Positions 34,040-43,584 of a stretch of 64,000 nt of DNA are shown here, in pieces. The stretch's first letter is position 1; each line of letters opens with the position of its first letter. The position numbers and the translations under genes were made by a program. Source of the stretch: Poa pratensis (lineage: Eukaryota; Streptophyta; Magnoliopsida; Poales; Poaceae); assembly GCA_947311845.1 (NCBI GenBank), contig CAMZMU010000071.1:23411236-23475235 (forward strand), read 5' to 3'. The notes below the pieces were generated by a model. It had not been told where the DNA came from, ran no database searches, and saw only the letters and a program-made list of their open reading frames with translations.

Positions 34040-35235
34040 TACAGGTAGAACCCGACGGCACCACATGAGAGCCGGACGACGCCTGCGTACAGCTCACCCG
34101 GTGCAGCCGAGACCGGCGCCGACGTGACATCCACATCTGGATCCGTTCGTCACGCTTGAGGGATGAAGATGGCCATGCTGGCCTGGCGGGAACCAAGCGA
34201 GGCCGCTTCCGAGCTGGCCGTCCATCCTGCCGCGCGCCGGCGTCGAGGCAACGCGTCGTCATCGCCAGCCTCCCACACCATACATCTCGGAGCGGAGCCC
34301 AGGCGAGAGCACCACGGTCCAGCACATCCATGGTTCAGCTAGGCGTACAGGAGCAGCCCGGTGTACAGGTTCCGCGTACAGATACCACTCCACTCGACGT
34401 AAATCCTGACGTGCCGGTGCAGCTCAGTGCTCGGCGAACCCCGACGTACAGTTGCAGCTCCGCTTGGCGTACAGGTTCGTGGCTGGTGGCGTCAGGCGAC
34501 GGCGGTCGTTGACGGCGGCGCATCGTCGACATCCATTGTTGAGTAGCCAGACACGAACAGCTCGGCATACAGGTCCTTGGCGTACAGGTTCCCGACGTAC
34601 AGGAACAAGTATAGGCGGCGGTGGATCGCGTCGTCACCATCGGCATCCCACGGTGGCGCGACGCTGTTGTCGATGCCCGGCGACGGTGACTGGACGCGAG
34701 CAACCAACAAACCAGGCTCACAAGACCTGGAGAGCAACAACCGATCGATCCAATTATAAACTATACGTGCATGCTTATTTGTGAGTACGTGCATGGCTAA
34801 TACACAAGGCACCCACGATGGCATGCATGGCCCTGCATTGCATGTGTTGGAGTACCGGCTGGTTCTCGTGCAGCTCAACATATGAAGCTAAGTAGTACAC
34901 TTGAGTGTTCCCGACGACAGCGTACAGGTGTAGTTCAAGTCCCGACGTACAACGCGTACAGGTGTAGCAGGCGTACAGATCATCTGGAGGCACCCGATGT
35001 ACAGGGGCGGCTCGTTTCGGAGGCACTACCCGGCGTACAGGAGCTGCTCGACACTCATCGTCTCATGGCTCGACGTTGGGTGTACCGGCCCAGCGTACAA
35101 GTACAACACGACGTACAGGCACAAGTCTAGGATGGCGTCCAGCCGCAACCCTGCGACGGCGGTCAGCCCGGCGTATTCTGGCGCAGTTCGGCAGCCCCAT
35201 GTACAGGAGCAGCTCGGCAGCCCGGCGTACAGGGA
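34040..35235 (+). repeat. Dispersed GTACAGG motif cluster in the long LTR
   Basis: GTACAG, mostly as GCGTACAGG or TGTACAGG followed by AGCAGC or TTC, occurs about 18 times in 1.2 kb. The same holds in 55817-57000. It looks like a decayed short tandem array around CGGCGTACAGGAGCAGC. Confidence 0.65.
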
Positions 35236-35788
35236 CAGCTCGTCCGGAGGCGCGTCATCGACAGTGTCCACCCAGCGGCACCCTCGACACCACTTCTCCA
35301 CAGGTCCATGAGACGGCGTTCACGTCTAAGCTGAGACTGCCGTGAACTCGGCGTCAGGCCAAGACGAGGCGTCGACCATACCGGCCATGCCGACATGAGC
35401 GCGCATTGGGTTTTCTCCAATGCCGGTCTCTTAACAATATACTCCAACGAGGCTTACCCCTTGCACACCCCGACGAAGCTGCTAGTCGTCTAGAAGTCCT
35501 AGCTAACGGACTGCATCATTCTACTTCAACAACAACAACTTCCGCCGCTCAAGACCGACGAGGCGCGACGGCGAGGGCGGGCGAGGCCGATCAAAGGCCA
35601 CGCTTTTAGCGGCGCGTGTACCGACGAGGACACGGGCTCTGCCGCTGCCCACACACACCACACCATCATGCATGCAGGACGTGAAGCGAAGACGACGACG
35701 ACGACCACACGGCTTAATCAGAGGTGTCTCGCGGCGTAACCCGCGGGAGTAATTAGATCATGTACTTTTATTTCTCCATTGAGAGATT

Positions 35789-35794
35789 AATAAA
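35789..35794 (+). terminator. Polyadenylation signal in the long LTR
   Basis: AATAAA followed by ATGCAAGTTTCCC and T-rich sequence with TTTGTATTTGTGT. Repeated in the right LTR near 57640. Confidence 0.5.
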
Positions 35795-35922
35795 ATGCAA
35801 GTTTCCCTATATTTGTATTTGTGTACTTAGTACACTGGCACGCCCGCATATTTATTTTCCCCTGGTGCGTAGAGAGATAATAATATGCATACGCATAGTT
35901 ATTATTTTTCATGCCAAACAAA

Positions 35923-36519
35923 ATGGCACGCCCGGTGGGACCTGGTTCTCCTCCCATCTTTGCTTCACAGTGGTCGTTGGAATCATCTTCACGTGTTCAT
36001 CATCTTCACAACATTCTGCATGACAAGTCACAAAGGCAGGCGATGGCGAAGGAGTGCCGCAAGCTAATGCTCGAGGCTCGCGCCCTGTTGAAGGAGACAA
36101 CAAGGGCTGAACTCCAAGTAGAAGTGGAGGCGGCACAACGCCTCCGCGCCAAGGCCGCCAACCAACGGACAGGTGTGGCGTCTCTTCACGCCCCTGCCGC
36201 GGCTTTACCTGTGGCGCCACCTGCACCAACAACTAGGCGCACAGAGGTCGAGCTCCCCGAAGGCTTAGATGCAGCTTTCCACAATCTATGGAGGCTAATG
36301 ACGAGCACCCGCTTGTCGGACAGCCCTCACCCGCTTCGTAACTATAGGAGAATGTACCGTAAGGTACAACGTCTCCAACAACAGATAAGCTCTCGCATCG
36401 CTCAGAGTGCTGCCCCAGAGGAGGACCGGTCCCTCGGCGCAAAGGACCTTGCTAACAAGGTGTGCACCCACATGAGCACCATGACGCCTCCATACACTTC
36501 TTCCTCGACGAATGGGTGA
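35923..36519 (+). CDS. Gag-like ORF of the LARD-like element
   Basis: A 198-codon frame begins MARPVGPGSP at an ATG that overlaps the primer site. An in-frame ATG at 35911 lies inside the LTR. The protein is rich in Ala, Arg and Glu with helical segments (RKLMLEARALLKETTRAELQ, YRRMYRKVQRLQQQI). No zinc knuckle or protease motif is seen. Position and composition match the gag N-terminal part of Tat/RIRE2-type elements, but it is short, so it is a remnant at best. It stops at 36519 and degenerate sequence follows. Confidence 0.45.
   Translation: MARPVGPGSPPIFASQWSLESSSRVHHLHNILHDKSQRQAMAKECRKLMLEARALLKETTRAELQVEVEAAQRLRAKAANQRTGVASLHAPAAALPVAPPAPTTRRTEVELPEGLDAAFHNLWRLMTSTRLSDSPHPLRNYRRMYRKVQRLQQQISSRIAQSAAPEEDRSLGAKDLANKVCTHMSTMTPPYTSSSTNG
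35924..35942 (+). promoter_or_regulatory. Primer binding site of the LARD-like element
   Basis: TGGCACGCCCGGTGGGACC, three bases after the LTR end. Similar sites occur in Tat/RIRE2-type grass gypsy elements. The tRNA was not determined. The ATG at 35923 overlaps it. Confidence 0.65.
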
Positions 36520-37260
36520 ACGATCCATCGCACCATCATGACGGGGTTCTGAAAATAGCACGCGCGCAAGGAGCCCGTCCTTCCAGGCCCTGCGGTCTCC
36601 ATCGGCCTTGAAAAAGCTCAGCGAGGTATGGGGCACCATGCCGCCACACTTCAACAGGTGAGCTCTACCAAACGAAAAAAAGTTCTGCTTCTTCAGAAGG
36701 AGGCACCTACGCCACGGAACGAAGACCTGTGGCGAGAATTTTGCCAACTCCAAGAGCAGATGGACCACAACCAGAGGCGGCTCTGGCACCAAGGAGCGCC
36801 ACGTACATCACCAACACTGGCTGGGGGGCAGTACGAGATGCCAAGCCCCCAAGCCATCGTCCTCAGCATGAGCGTCAGACTCTGGCACCTTAACATTCAT
36901 CTTCACCAACTCGATCCTCCCAACGGGGGCATCCTAACATGTCGCTACTTCCACTGCCCCAAAGACATCCGGGCTGCCGACATGCAGCCTGAGGCCATCT
37001 CCGCACCACAAAGAAGACTTCGAGGCTGCTGGCGAACAACCCGGTGCCATCTCCAACATCATGAAGACACGATGTCGAGACGCCGGCATGCAGCCCGGCG
37101 CCATCTCCGTGCAGCTCGGGGCCATCTTCACTCTGCGACAACGTCGGGGCTGCTGGCGTGTACCTGCAGTCTGGCGCCTTTCCCTGGTCCGGCATGACGT
37201 TGACGGGGATGCCGGCGTGCAGCCCCGCCCTATCTACACCGTCGGGGCTGCCGACATGCA
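36520..37260 (+). other. Degenerate internal domain of the LARD-like element
   Basis: GC-rich, with frames broken. 36960-37265 contains imperfect repeats of GCCGRCRTGCAGCC and GCCATCTCC. No recognisable domain. Confidence 0.4.
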
Positions 37261-37265
37261 GTCCG
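37261..37265. repeat. Target-site duplication of the copia element (GTCCG), left
   Basis: GTCCG precedes TGTTAGACTC and recurs at 40257-40261. Confidence 0.93.
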
Positions 37266-37412
37266 TGTTAGACTCTGTATATACTAGGTCTTTGTACATG
37301 TATTATAGTCCCACCTGTATTTGTATTGTACACGATGATGTACCCTCTATATAATGCAAAGGCCACCCCACGTTGGAGGTGTGCCACAAACCCTAAAAAC
37401 ACTTGTTTAATA
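37266..37412 (+). repeat. 5' LTR of the copia element
   Basis: 147 bp with TATATAATG near 37348 as a TATA box. It ends TTAATA instead of the usual CA; the 3' LTR has the same end. Confidence 0.93.
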
Positions 37413-37424
37413 TGGTATCAGAGC
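37413..37424 (+). promoter_or_regulatory. Copia primer binding site
   Basis: TGGTATCAGAGC directly after the LTR, complementary to plant initiator tRNA-Met. Confidence 0.95.
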
Positions 37425-37437
37425 GTAATCCGATCTA

Positions 37438-39198
37438 ATGTCTTCCGCCGCCTCTGCTTCGTCCGCCGCCGCCGGCGCCTCGTCCGCCGCCGCGTCGATC
37501 TCTGCCGTCTCGCCGTTCCTCGAGTCGGCGCCCCTTGCGCGGGCTTACTCCACGATGCCGGGCTCCGTCGACGCCTCACGTCCCCCCGTGGCGCATCCTG
37601 CTCAGGCGTCCGTCGCCGATCCGCCATCGCCCGCGCCCCAGACGTACGTGGCCGCGCCCCAGGCGTACGCGCCCGCGCACCAGGCGTACATGCCCGCGCC
37701 CCAGCCGTACGGGCCACCGGCGTACGCGCCACAGGCCTACGCGCCCGCGCCCCTGCCGTACATGCCCCCGGCGTATGGCGGCTACCAGCCCTCGTACGGC
37801 GCGTATGGTGTGCCACCGACGCCGCTGCCTCCGGCCGCCACGCACCCCCTGGTGCCCGCGCCGCCGTCCCCGACTGCCTCGCATCCGATGGTGCGCGCGG
37901 TCGCGTCTGCCCCTGCTGCCCCCATCTACACCGCAGCGGGCCCTGCTGTCGCCGACGTCGCTCCTGCGGCCTACGGCGGCTATCCTCTGTACGGTGCCCC
38001 GTACGGCCCTCCACCGACAGCGCGCCCCTCCTATGGCGCGTTCCATGGCCAGGGCTCGTATACGGCCCCACCACCGTATGGTGCACCCGCGCCGTATGGA
38101 GCACCTGCACCGTATGGAGCCCCGGCGTACGGCGCCCCACAGATGTACGCGGCTGCCGCGGCCCCGTCTGCGCCGCCCTACATGGATGTTGAAGCTGCTC
38201 TGGCCGCAATCTCCTCGCCGCCGTTCCTGTTCTCGCACCTCCTTCCGGTGAAGCTCAAGCCGGATAATTACCTGTACTGGCGCGCTCAGGTACTTCCACT
38301 TCTTCGCAGCCATTATTTGGAGGGGTTCGTCGATGGCACCCTGCCGTGTCCGCCGCCGCAGCATCCGAAGTTCCGCGCATGGATCGCTCAAGATCAAGCC
38401 ATCCTCTCGGCGATGCAGTCCTCCCTGGGTGAGGGTGTGGCCGGGCTGGTCCTCTTCGCTGCGTCCTCTCACGAGGTGTGGGACATCCTGGAGTCGAGCT
38501 TCTCGTCCCAGTCTACTGCTCAGTCCATGGCCATCCGTACGAAGCTTGGTGAGACCCGTAAGGAGAATGGTACGGTGACCGCCTTCTACAACAAGGTCAA
38601 GAAATTGGCCGACACCCTTGCTTCAATTGGAGAGCCTCTTCGCGACACTGAGTTCACGGCCTACATCCTTGCCGGCCTCGACGGCGACTACGATTCGCTT
38701 GCCGAGGTGATCAAGGAACGCAAGGTTCCTATTCGCCCTCAGGACCTCTACAGCCGCCTCCTCTCGACGGAGCAGCGGCTCAATGCGCGCCGCCCTGACG
38801 TCTCTGCCGACTCCTCTGTCAACGCCGCATACCGTGGTAAAGGAGGCGACCGTGGTCCTCCTGCAGCTCCCTTGCCCGGGGGGGGGGGGGGGGGCAAACC
38901 CGGCGGCGCGCCACTGCCCAGCAGCAGCCACAGCGCCCTGGCGCCTCTGTGGTCGTCATCGACGGGCGTCCCCGTGCCTGCTGTGTTGCATGTAATGCGG
39001 CTCAGCCGTGCCAGCTTTGTGGCCTGGCGGGTCACGTCGCCTCCCGCTGTCATCGCCGTTTCAAGACTGACTTCCTCGGCCTCGGCAACAATGGCAAGGG
39101 CAACGATCGTCAAGTCCACATGGCACAACAGGGGCAAACACCCTCATATCCTGTTGATCCTACTTGGTACATGGACACTGGAGCTACCGATCACGTGA
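37438..39198 (+). CDS. gag: Copia gag with a long Tyr/Pro-rich N-terminal extension, frameshifted in a G run
   Basis: The frame opens at the ATG 13 bases after the primer site. Residues 1-240 are low complexity in Ala, Pro and Tyr, with repeats such as YAPAHQAYMPAPQPYGPPAY and PYGAPAPYGAPAYGAP. From about 245 the usual copia gag domain follows (LKPDNYLYWRAQVLPLLRSH, then SSHEVWDILESSF, then ILAGLDGDYDSL). A run of 17 G at 38878-38894 (poly-Gly) shifts the frame. The zinc knuckle CQLCGLAGHVASRCH (CX2CX4HX4C) and protease start WYMDTGATDHVTSG are in the +2 register, in the frame 38949-39707. The extension is unusual for copia gag. Confidence 0.88.
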   Translation: MSSAASASSAAAGASSAAASISAVSPFLESAPLARAYSTMPGSVDASRPPVAHPAQASVADPPSPAPQTYVAAPQAYAPAHQAYMPAPQPYGPPAYAPQAYAPAPLPYMPPAYGGYQPSYGAYGVPPTPLPPAATHPLVPAPPSPTASHPMVRAVASAPAAPIYTAAGPAVADVAPAAYGGYPLYGAPYGPPPTARPSYGAFHGQGSYTAPPPYGAPAPYGAPAPYGAPAYGAPQMYAAAAAPSAPPYMDVEAALAAISSPPFLFSHLLPVKLKPDNYLYWRAQVLPLLRSHYLEGFVDGTLPCPPPQHPKFRAWIAQDQAILSAMQSSLGEGVAGLVLFAASSHEVWDILESSFSSQSTAQSMAIRTKLGETRKENGTVTAFYNKVKKLADTLASIGEPLRDTEFTAYILAGLDGDYDSLAEVIKERKVPIRPQDLYSRLLSTEQRLNARRPDVSADSSVNAAYRGKGGDRGPPAAPLPGGGGGGKPGGAPLPSSSHSALAPLWSSSTGVPVPAVLHVMRLSRASFVAWRVTSPPAVIAVSRLTSSASATMARATIVKSTWHNRGKHPHILLILLGTWTLELPIT

Positions 39199-40096
39199 CG
39201 AGTGGTGATTTTGCTGTTAAGGATCTTGGCAAGCTGCATTACTTCCTTGGTCTAGAGGTTTCACATTCTGATTCTGGCTTGACCCTCACTCAGCAGAAGT
39301 ACTCTCTGGATCTTATTCGGCGTTCTGGTATGCTCAAGTGCGCGGCTGCTACTACACCTATGTCCCCCACTGATAGATTGTCTGCTCTCGATGGTGCTCT
39401 TCTTTCTGCGGATGATGCCACCAAGTATCGCAGTGTTGTTGGTGGTCTGCAGTACTTGACTATCACTCGTCCTGATGTTTCCTATGTTGTCAACCGTGTC
39501 TGTCAGTTTCTTCATGCACCTAGAGATTCTCACTGGACTGCTGTTAAGCGCATTCTGCGCTATATTCGGTCGACAGCTTCGTATGGCTTGCATCTGCAAC
39601 CGGCGCCTTCTGGAGTTCTGTCTGCGTTCTCTGATGCAGACTGGGCTGGTAGTCCGGATGACAGACGATCAACGGGGGGATATGCAGTGTTTTTGGTTCT
39701 AACTTGATCGCCTGGAGTGCTCGTAAACAAGCGACAGTGTCCCGCAGTAGCACTGAAGCTGAGTACAAAGCAGTTGCAAATGCCACAGCTGAGCTCATTT
39801 GGATACAGTCTTTGCTCCGAGAGTTGGGGATCTCTCAGGAGCAGCCGCCGGTCCTTTGGTGTGATAACATCGGTGCTACGTATCTGTCTTCGAATCCAGT
39901 ATTCCATGCCCGGACGAAACACATCGAGGTTGACTTTCATTTTGTCAGGGAACGTGTTGCTCAGAAGCTGCTTCTTATCAAGTTCATCCCTTCAAAGGAT
40001 CAACTTGCTGACATCTTCACGAAGCCTCTGCCTCTACCTCAGTTTGAAGGCTGTAGGCGCAATCTCAACCTGGTGAATTCTTCAGAGCTCGGTTGA
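39199..40096 (+). pseudogene. pol: Copia protease start fused to RT C-terminus and RNase H
   Basis: Just after the protease motif (near 39204) the frame continues without a break into DFAVKDLGKLHYFLGLEVSH, the C-terminal part of copia RT, then [21 protein letters not shown] one-base loss in the TTTTTGG stretch near 39692 moves RNase H ([20 protein letters not shown], then [11 protein letters not shown]) to the next frame, ending at 40096. Missing are the rest of protease, integrase and the RT catalytic YVDD block. The junction preserves the frame. Confidence 0.88.
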
Positions 40097-40109
40097 GATT
40101 GAGGGAGGG
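40097..40109 (+). promoter_or_regulatory. Copia polypurine tract
   Basis: GATTGAGGGAGGG directly before the 3' LTR. Confidence 0.85.
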
Positions 40110-40256
40110 TGTTAGACTCTGTATATACTAGGTCTTTGTACATGTATTATAGTCCCACCTGTATTTGTATTGTACACGATGATGTACCCTCTATATAATG
40201 CAAAGGCCACCCCACGTTGGAGGTGTGCCACAAACCCTAAAAACACTTGTTTAATA
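40110..40256 (+). repeat. 3' LTR of the copia element
   Basis: Identical by eye to 37266-37412; followed by the GTCCG duplication at 40257-40261. Confidence 0.93.
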
Positions 40257-40261
40257 GTCCG

Positions 40262-41666
40262 ACACTATCTACATCACCTCATATCATGCCTCAGGTGACG
40301 AGGTCAAGACGCTGAGCCGTGACAAAGCCAAGGATGCCGGAGCTGTCAACGTGCAAGCGGAAGAAGGCCATGGTGTTCCGGAGCTCGGCGAGACCCACGT
40401 CACAGCTCGGCGAGGAATTTCAGGCTACAACGCCACCCATGCCACAGCTCGTCGAAGGCCGGGAGCGAGGCATGTACTCGAGGTGCCTGCACAATACGCA
40501 TGCATACGTACTACATGTACGTACGTCGCAGGACAATGTGGAGCTGCTGGCGACGAGTGGCCTGCGCCGCCATTTTCGACACCGAGTCCATCCTCGACCA
40601 TTCCACTCGCTGCATCATCCAGGAGCAACATCCTTTGCCCAGTCTGGCCGGCTACTTGCGACACCGGCGTACAGCACCCACTGTGCAAACTGCCCGGAGC
40701 TGAGCTTCCCCTAAGCCGGCATCAACTATGTCACCACCAACCTGAGAGCCATCCAAGGCGGGGCGACACTCGCGTCAAGCTCCGCGTGAGGGGGCTCGGG
40801 GCCGACATCATCGAGGTGTGATGAGGCGTCGTCCACACCGGCTATGCCGATTCATGTGTGTGCGTCAGTTTCACAGCGACACCGCTCTCCACCAAAATCC
40901 CATCTTTGGGTACTCTCTCTTTATGGTCTAGCAGGGCACCACTGGGAGGGAAGAGGCGGTGGAGCACTCTCGTCGAGGTACGAGGGGCTTGAAGAACCCG
41001 AAGCCATCGCTTGGAGCACATCCACCTGACGGCCTTGATCCCGAGCGAGGACGATAAAGTCAAGTCGCTGTCAGCGCTCAGCCTTGAGCCGTCTCCACCG
41101 CCAATAACCAAGACGTTGAGGTGCAGCCCGTCTCCACTCTCCACCGCCAACAATCAAGGCCAAGACGACCAAGGCCAAGACGGCGCCAAGGTGCTGCAGG
41201 CGTGCAGCCTATCCCCACGAATATTATCGAGCTGACGCAGATTGTCGTGGCAACATCGTTCAGAAGCTTGTCCAGGCCGCGGCGAGTGGGAGCTTCACTT
41301 AGGTGTCGCCCGACGCTCGGCCAAGGCATCCGGCGACACGACACAGCCGGCAGCGGCCCAGGGACACACTGTGCCCAAGAGCTAGGTGGATGACATTCTC
41401 GTCATAGACACGACACCCCACCTCATGTTTGTCGAAGAAGCCGACGCCAGGGGCAGTTGACCACCGAGCATATATTCGTCCTGTGGTCCACCCACGTCAA
41501 GCTCTAGAAAAAGAGACGCAAGTCATTTCATCTAGCTAGAAATGCCTATGCATGTTCACACGTGAAGAATGAGTCAACGCATGGTTCAAGCTCATGCGGC
41601 TCAATCCATCCAATCAAGGTATGAAAATATTGATTAAATTATTTTGCTGCATGCATGTGTTATAGA
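40262..41666 (+). other. Internal domain of the LARD-like element, continued
   Basis: It resumes the sequence broken by the copia insertion at 37261. Non-coding, GC-rich until 41500, then AT-rich. No domain recognised. Confidence 0.4.
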
Positions 41667-41689
41667 TCCATATATAAAGGTTGATTGGA

Positions 41690-43534
41690 TTCTGCCTCAA
41701 TTTCGCCATCCACGTCGCCCCAAAACGAGGGCCGTCCGATCGGCGCCATCCAACGGCACGCAGCACCCCACGTCGCCCCCTAAACGTGCTACTGTAGCTA
41801 GCTACAGTACAGAAAATTTCTACCAGTCCGCGCTCGCCACGTCACCCGGTACCCCGCCGGTTGCCGCCGGTTTTGCAAAAAAACCCACGGTCACCCACTA
41901 ATTCCATCACGCACTCCCATTTTCCTGAAGGAAAGGACCTGTCCGCAAATCCGCGAAGACCCAGGGACCGCGATGCAAAAACGGCACCACATTCTCCCCT
42001 TCTCCTTCTCTCTCCCCGTGCGACCCCGGGGTCGCCGTCGTCGCCGCCGCCGGCCGCCGCCGCCCCTCCGCGCCTCCCCGCCGGATCGACGCCCACGGAA
42101 GCCTCCGCCGCCGCGTCCTCGCCATCGTCGCCGCAAATCGGCGTCCGAGACGCCGTGCAGGCCGCGCAATCGCCGCCGCCGTTCGCCCGTTGGGCCGCCG
42201 CGTCCGCGCAACGCCAGCCGCTCCTCCCCGCACGTCCCGTTCCGCCTCGATGCACCAGATCCCAGCTCTGCCGACGAGCCACGGCTGGCTTGCTCGCCGG
42301 CGTGCGCGTCCGTCGACCAATCCGGACCGCGGCGCACGCGGGGCAGCCCATAGGGTTTGCAGCGGCGGTGCTACACGCCAGCCACCATGACGACGACGGC
42401 GCCGGCGCGAGCCTCGGAGGCCGTCGTCTGCCTCCTGATGCAGGGAGTGGTCGTCTCCGCGGAGCAGGGGACGGCGGTGTCCGGAATTTCTCCGGCCTTC
42501 CCGTCCATCCCTGCCGCCACCTGCTCACCGGCTTCCTCCGCCCGTGATGTTCTACGGCCGAGCTCTTCGCGAGGGCCGCTGCTGCAGGCGTCCATCCGGA
42601 GCTGCTGCGACCTGCCACCGGCCGTCCTCCACGCAGGTGAGACCCTGGATCCGCATCTCCTCCTCCCCGTCAACGCCGTACGTGCTAGCTGCCTGCCCAA
42701 AAGAACCCATCTTGATTCTTAGCTCTATATTTCGTGTAACTGCTCTAGCTTTGGGCGCACCTGCATATCCTGTATGTACGTACGTCTGCATACAAGCTTG
42801 CTTCGGTGTGCTACACATTTTATTACTTTGGCTTGGAGTGATGCAAATTTTGCTGCTGTTGTACCAAGCGATTCTAGCCTGGATACAAATCTCCCAAGCT
42901 ATGATTATGCTTGGTAGGTAGAATTTTGGCGCTCTTCTTTATCTGGCAGCTAGAAAAAACAAGGAAATTCTAGAGATTGTACGGTGTGGTGGTGAAATTC
43001 GAACAAAAAATTTACTGAAATCGTAGAAGGTCCGACCACCTGTTACGATTAACTCTTGTTGGTGTGTTTGCATTTTCCATCTCATCACCGTGCCTATAAG
43101 TTTTTGTGCTTGAAAAACAGCTAACACCTCCTTTTCCTCTTGGATATTTCTTTCAGAAATTAGTGGTTTACCTGTTTGTCCACAGATTGTTGGTATCCAA
43201 CGCTGCACGAAGGTGAGAGATCAGGTTGGGTAAGCGTCATGTGGAGAATACAACAGGTAATGTTCCTTCTCTGTTTGTTTAGGTTTATATCTAAGGCGAC
43301 CTTTTCTTTTGCTGATAAATTTGGTTCTTCTGATATTTTTCAGTCATTAATATTTGTGATGAACAGCTTATATTTCGCCGGACGTACCTGCTGATTATTC
43401 GGCTCCTGCTTCTTCTATGGCGTTTGCGTCTTCTTCTTCCGTCCCTGCACCTCCTTCTGCTTATGGTATGATATTTATGATATTTCTTTTCGTCTATACG
43501 GCATTACTGGTTCATACGTTGTTTTCTTGCTGTC
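41690..43534 (+). pseudogene. Gene fragment in the Helitron, 5' exons
   Basis: A GC-rich first block (41690-42640) ends at CACGCAG/GTGAGA. AT-rich intron-like DNA and short exons follow. The clearest exon ends near 43464 with GCTTAT G/GTATGA and encodes DVPADYSAPASSMAFASSSS and VPAPPSAY. Joined in phase 1 to the exon at 51680 it reads ...PPSAYGPYMDSSAHYS. Not recognised; Ser/Pro/Tyr-rich. The long frames in the GC-rich block look like low-complexity leader sequence. Confidence 0.4.
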
Positions 43535-43549
43535 ATTCTTCTTTACTAC
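43535..43549. repeat. LINE target-site duplication, left
   Basis: ATTCTTCTTTACTAC, matched at 51314-51328. Confidence 0.9.
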
Positions 43550-43584
43550 TACCACCTCGATGTTCTACACTGACGATCAAACAG

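Larger units (their letters stand above)
31832..35920 (+). repeat. Left (5') LTR of the LARD-like element
   Basis: TGCCCTCGG...CCAAACA. The match to the right LTR starts at 31885 (CATACGAGGTCACC). The start at 31832 is taken from the candidate target duplication. A TATA box lies at 33101-33108 and a polyadenylation signal at 35789-35794. No real ORF was found; the long frames on both strands are GC-rich and low complexity. Confidence 0.75.
37266..40256 (+). mobile_element. Internally deleted, very young Ty1/copia element
   Basis: 2991 bp with two 147-bp LTRs that look identical base for base (37266-37412, 40110-40256; TGTTAG...TTAATA). It has a methionine-initiator primer site, gag with zinc knuckle, a protease start, then a jump to the end of reverse transcriptase plus RNase H, and a polypurine tract. 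Integrase and most RT are missing, so it is non-autonomous and must have been moved in trans. Flanked by GTCCG duplications. Confidence 0.93.

Noticed and set aside
37418..38472. Long minus-strand frames opposite the copia gag
   Set aside because: They are shadows of the Ala/Pro/Tyr-rich coding strand.
41861..42618. Overlapping long frames on both strands in the Helitron's GC-rich block
   Set aside because: Codon content is low complexity on both strands. Better explained as leader sequence of a captured gene.
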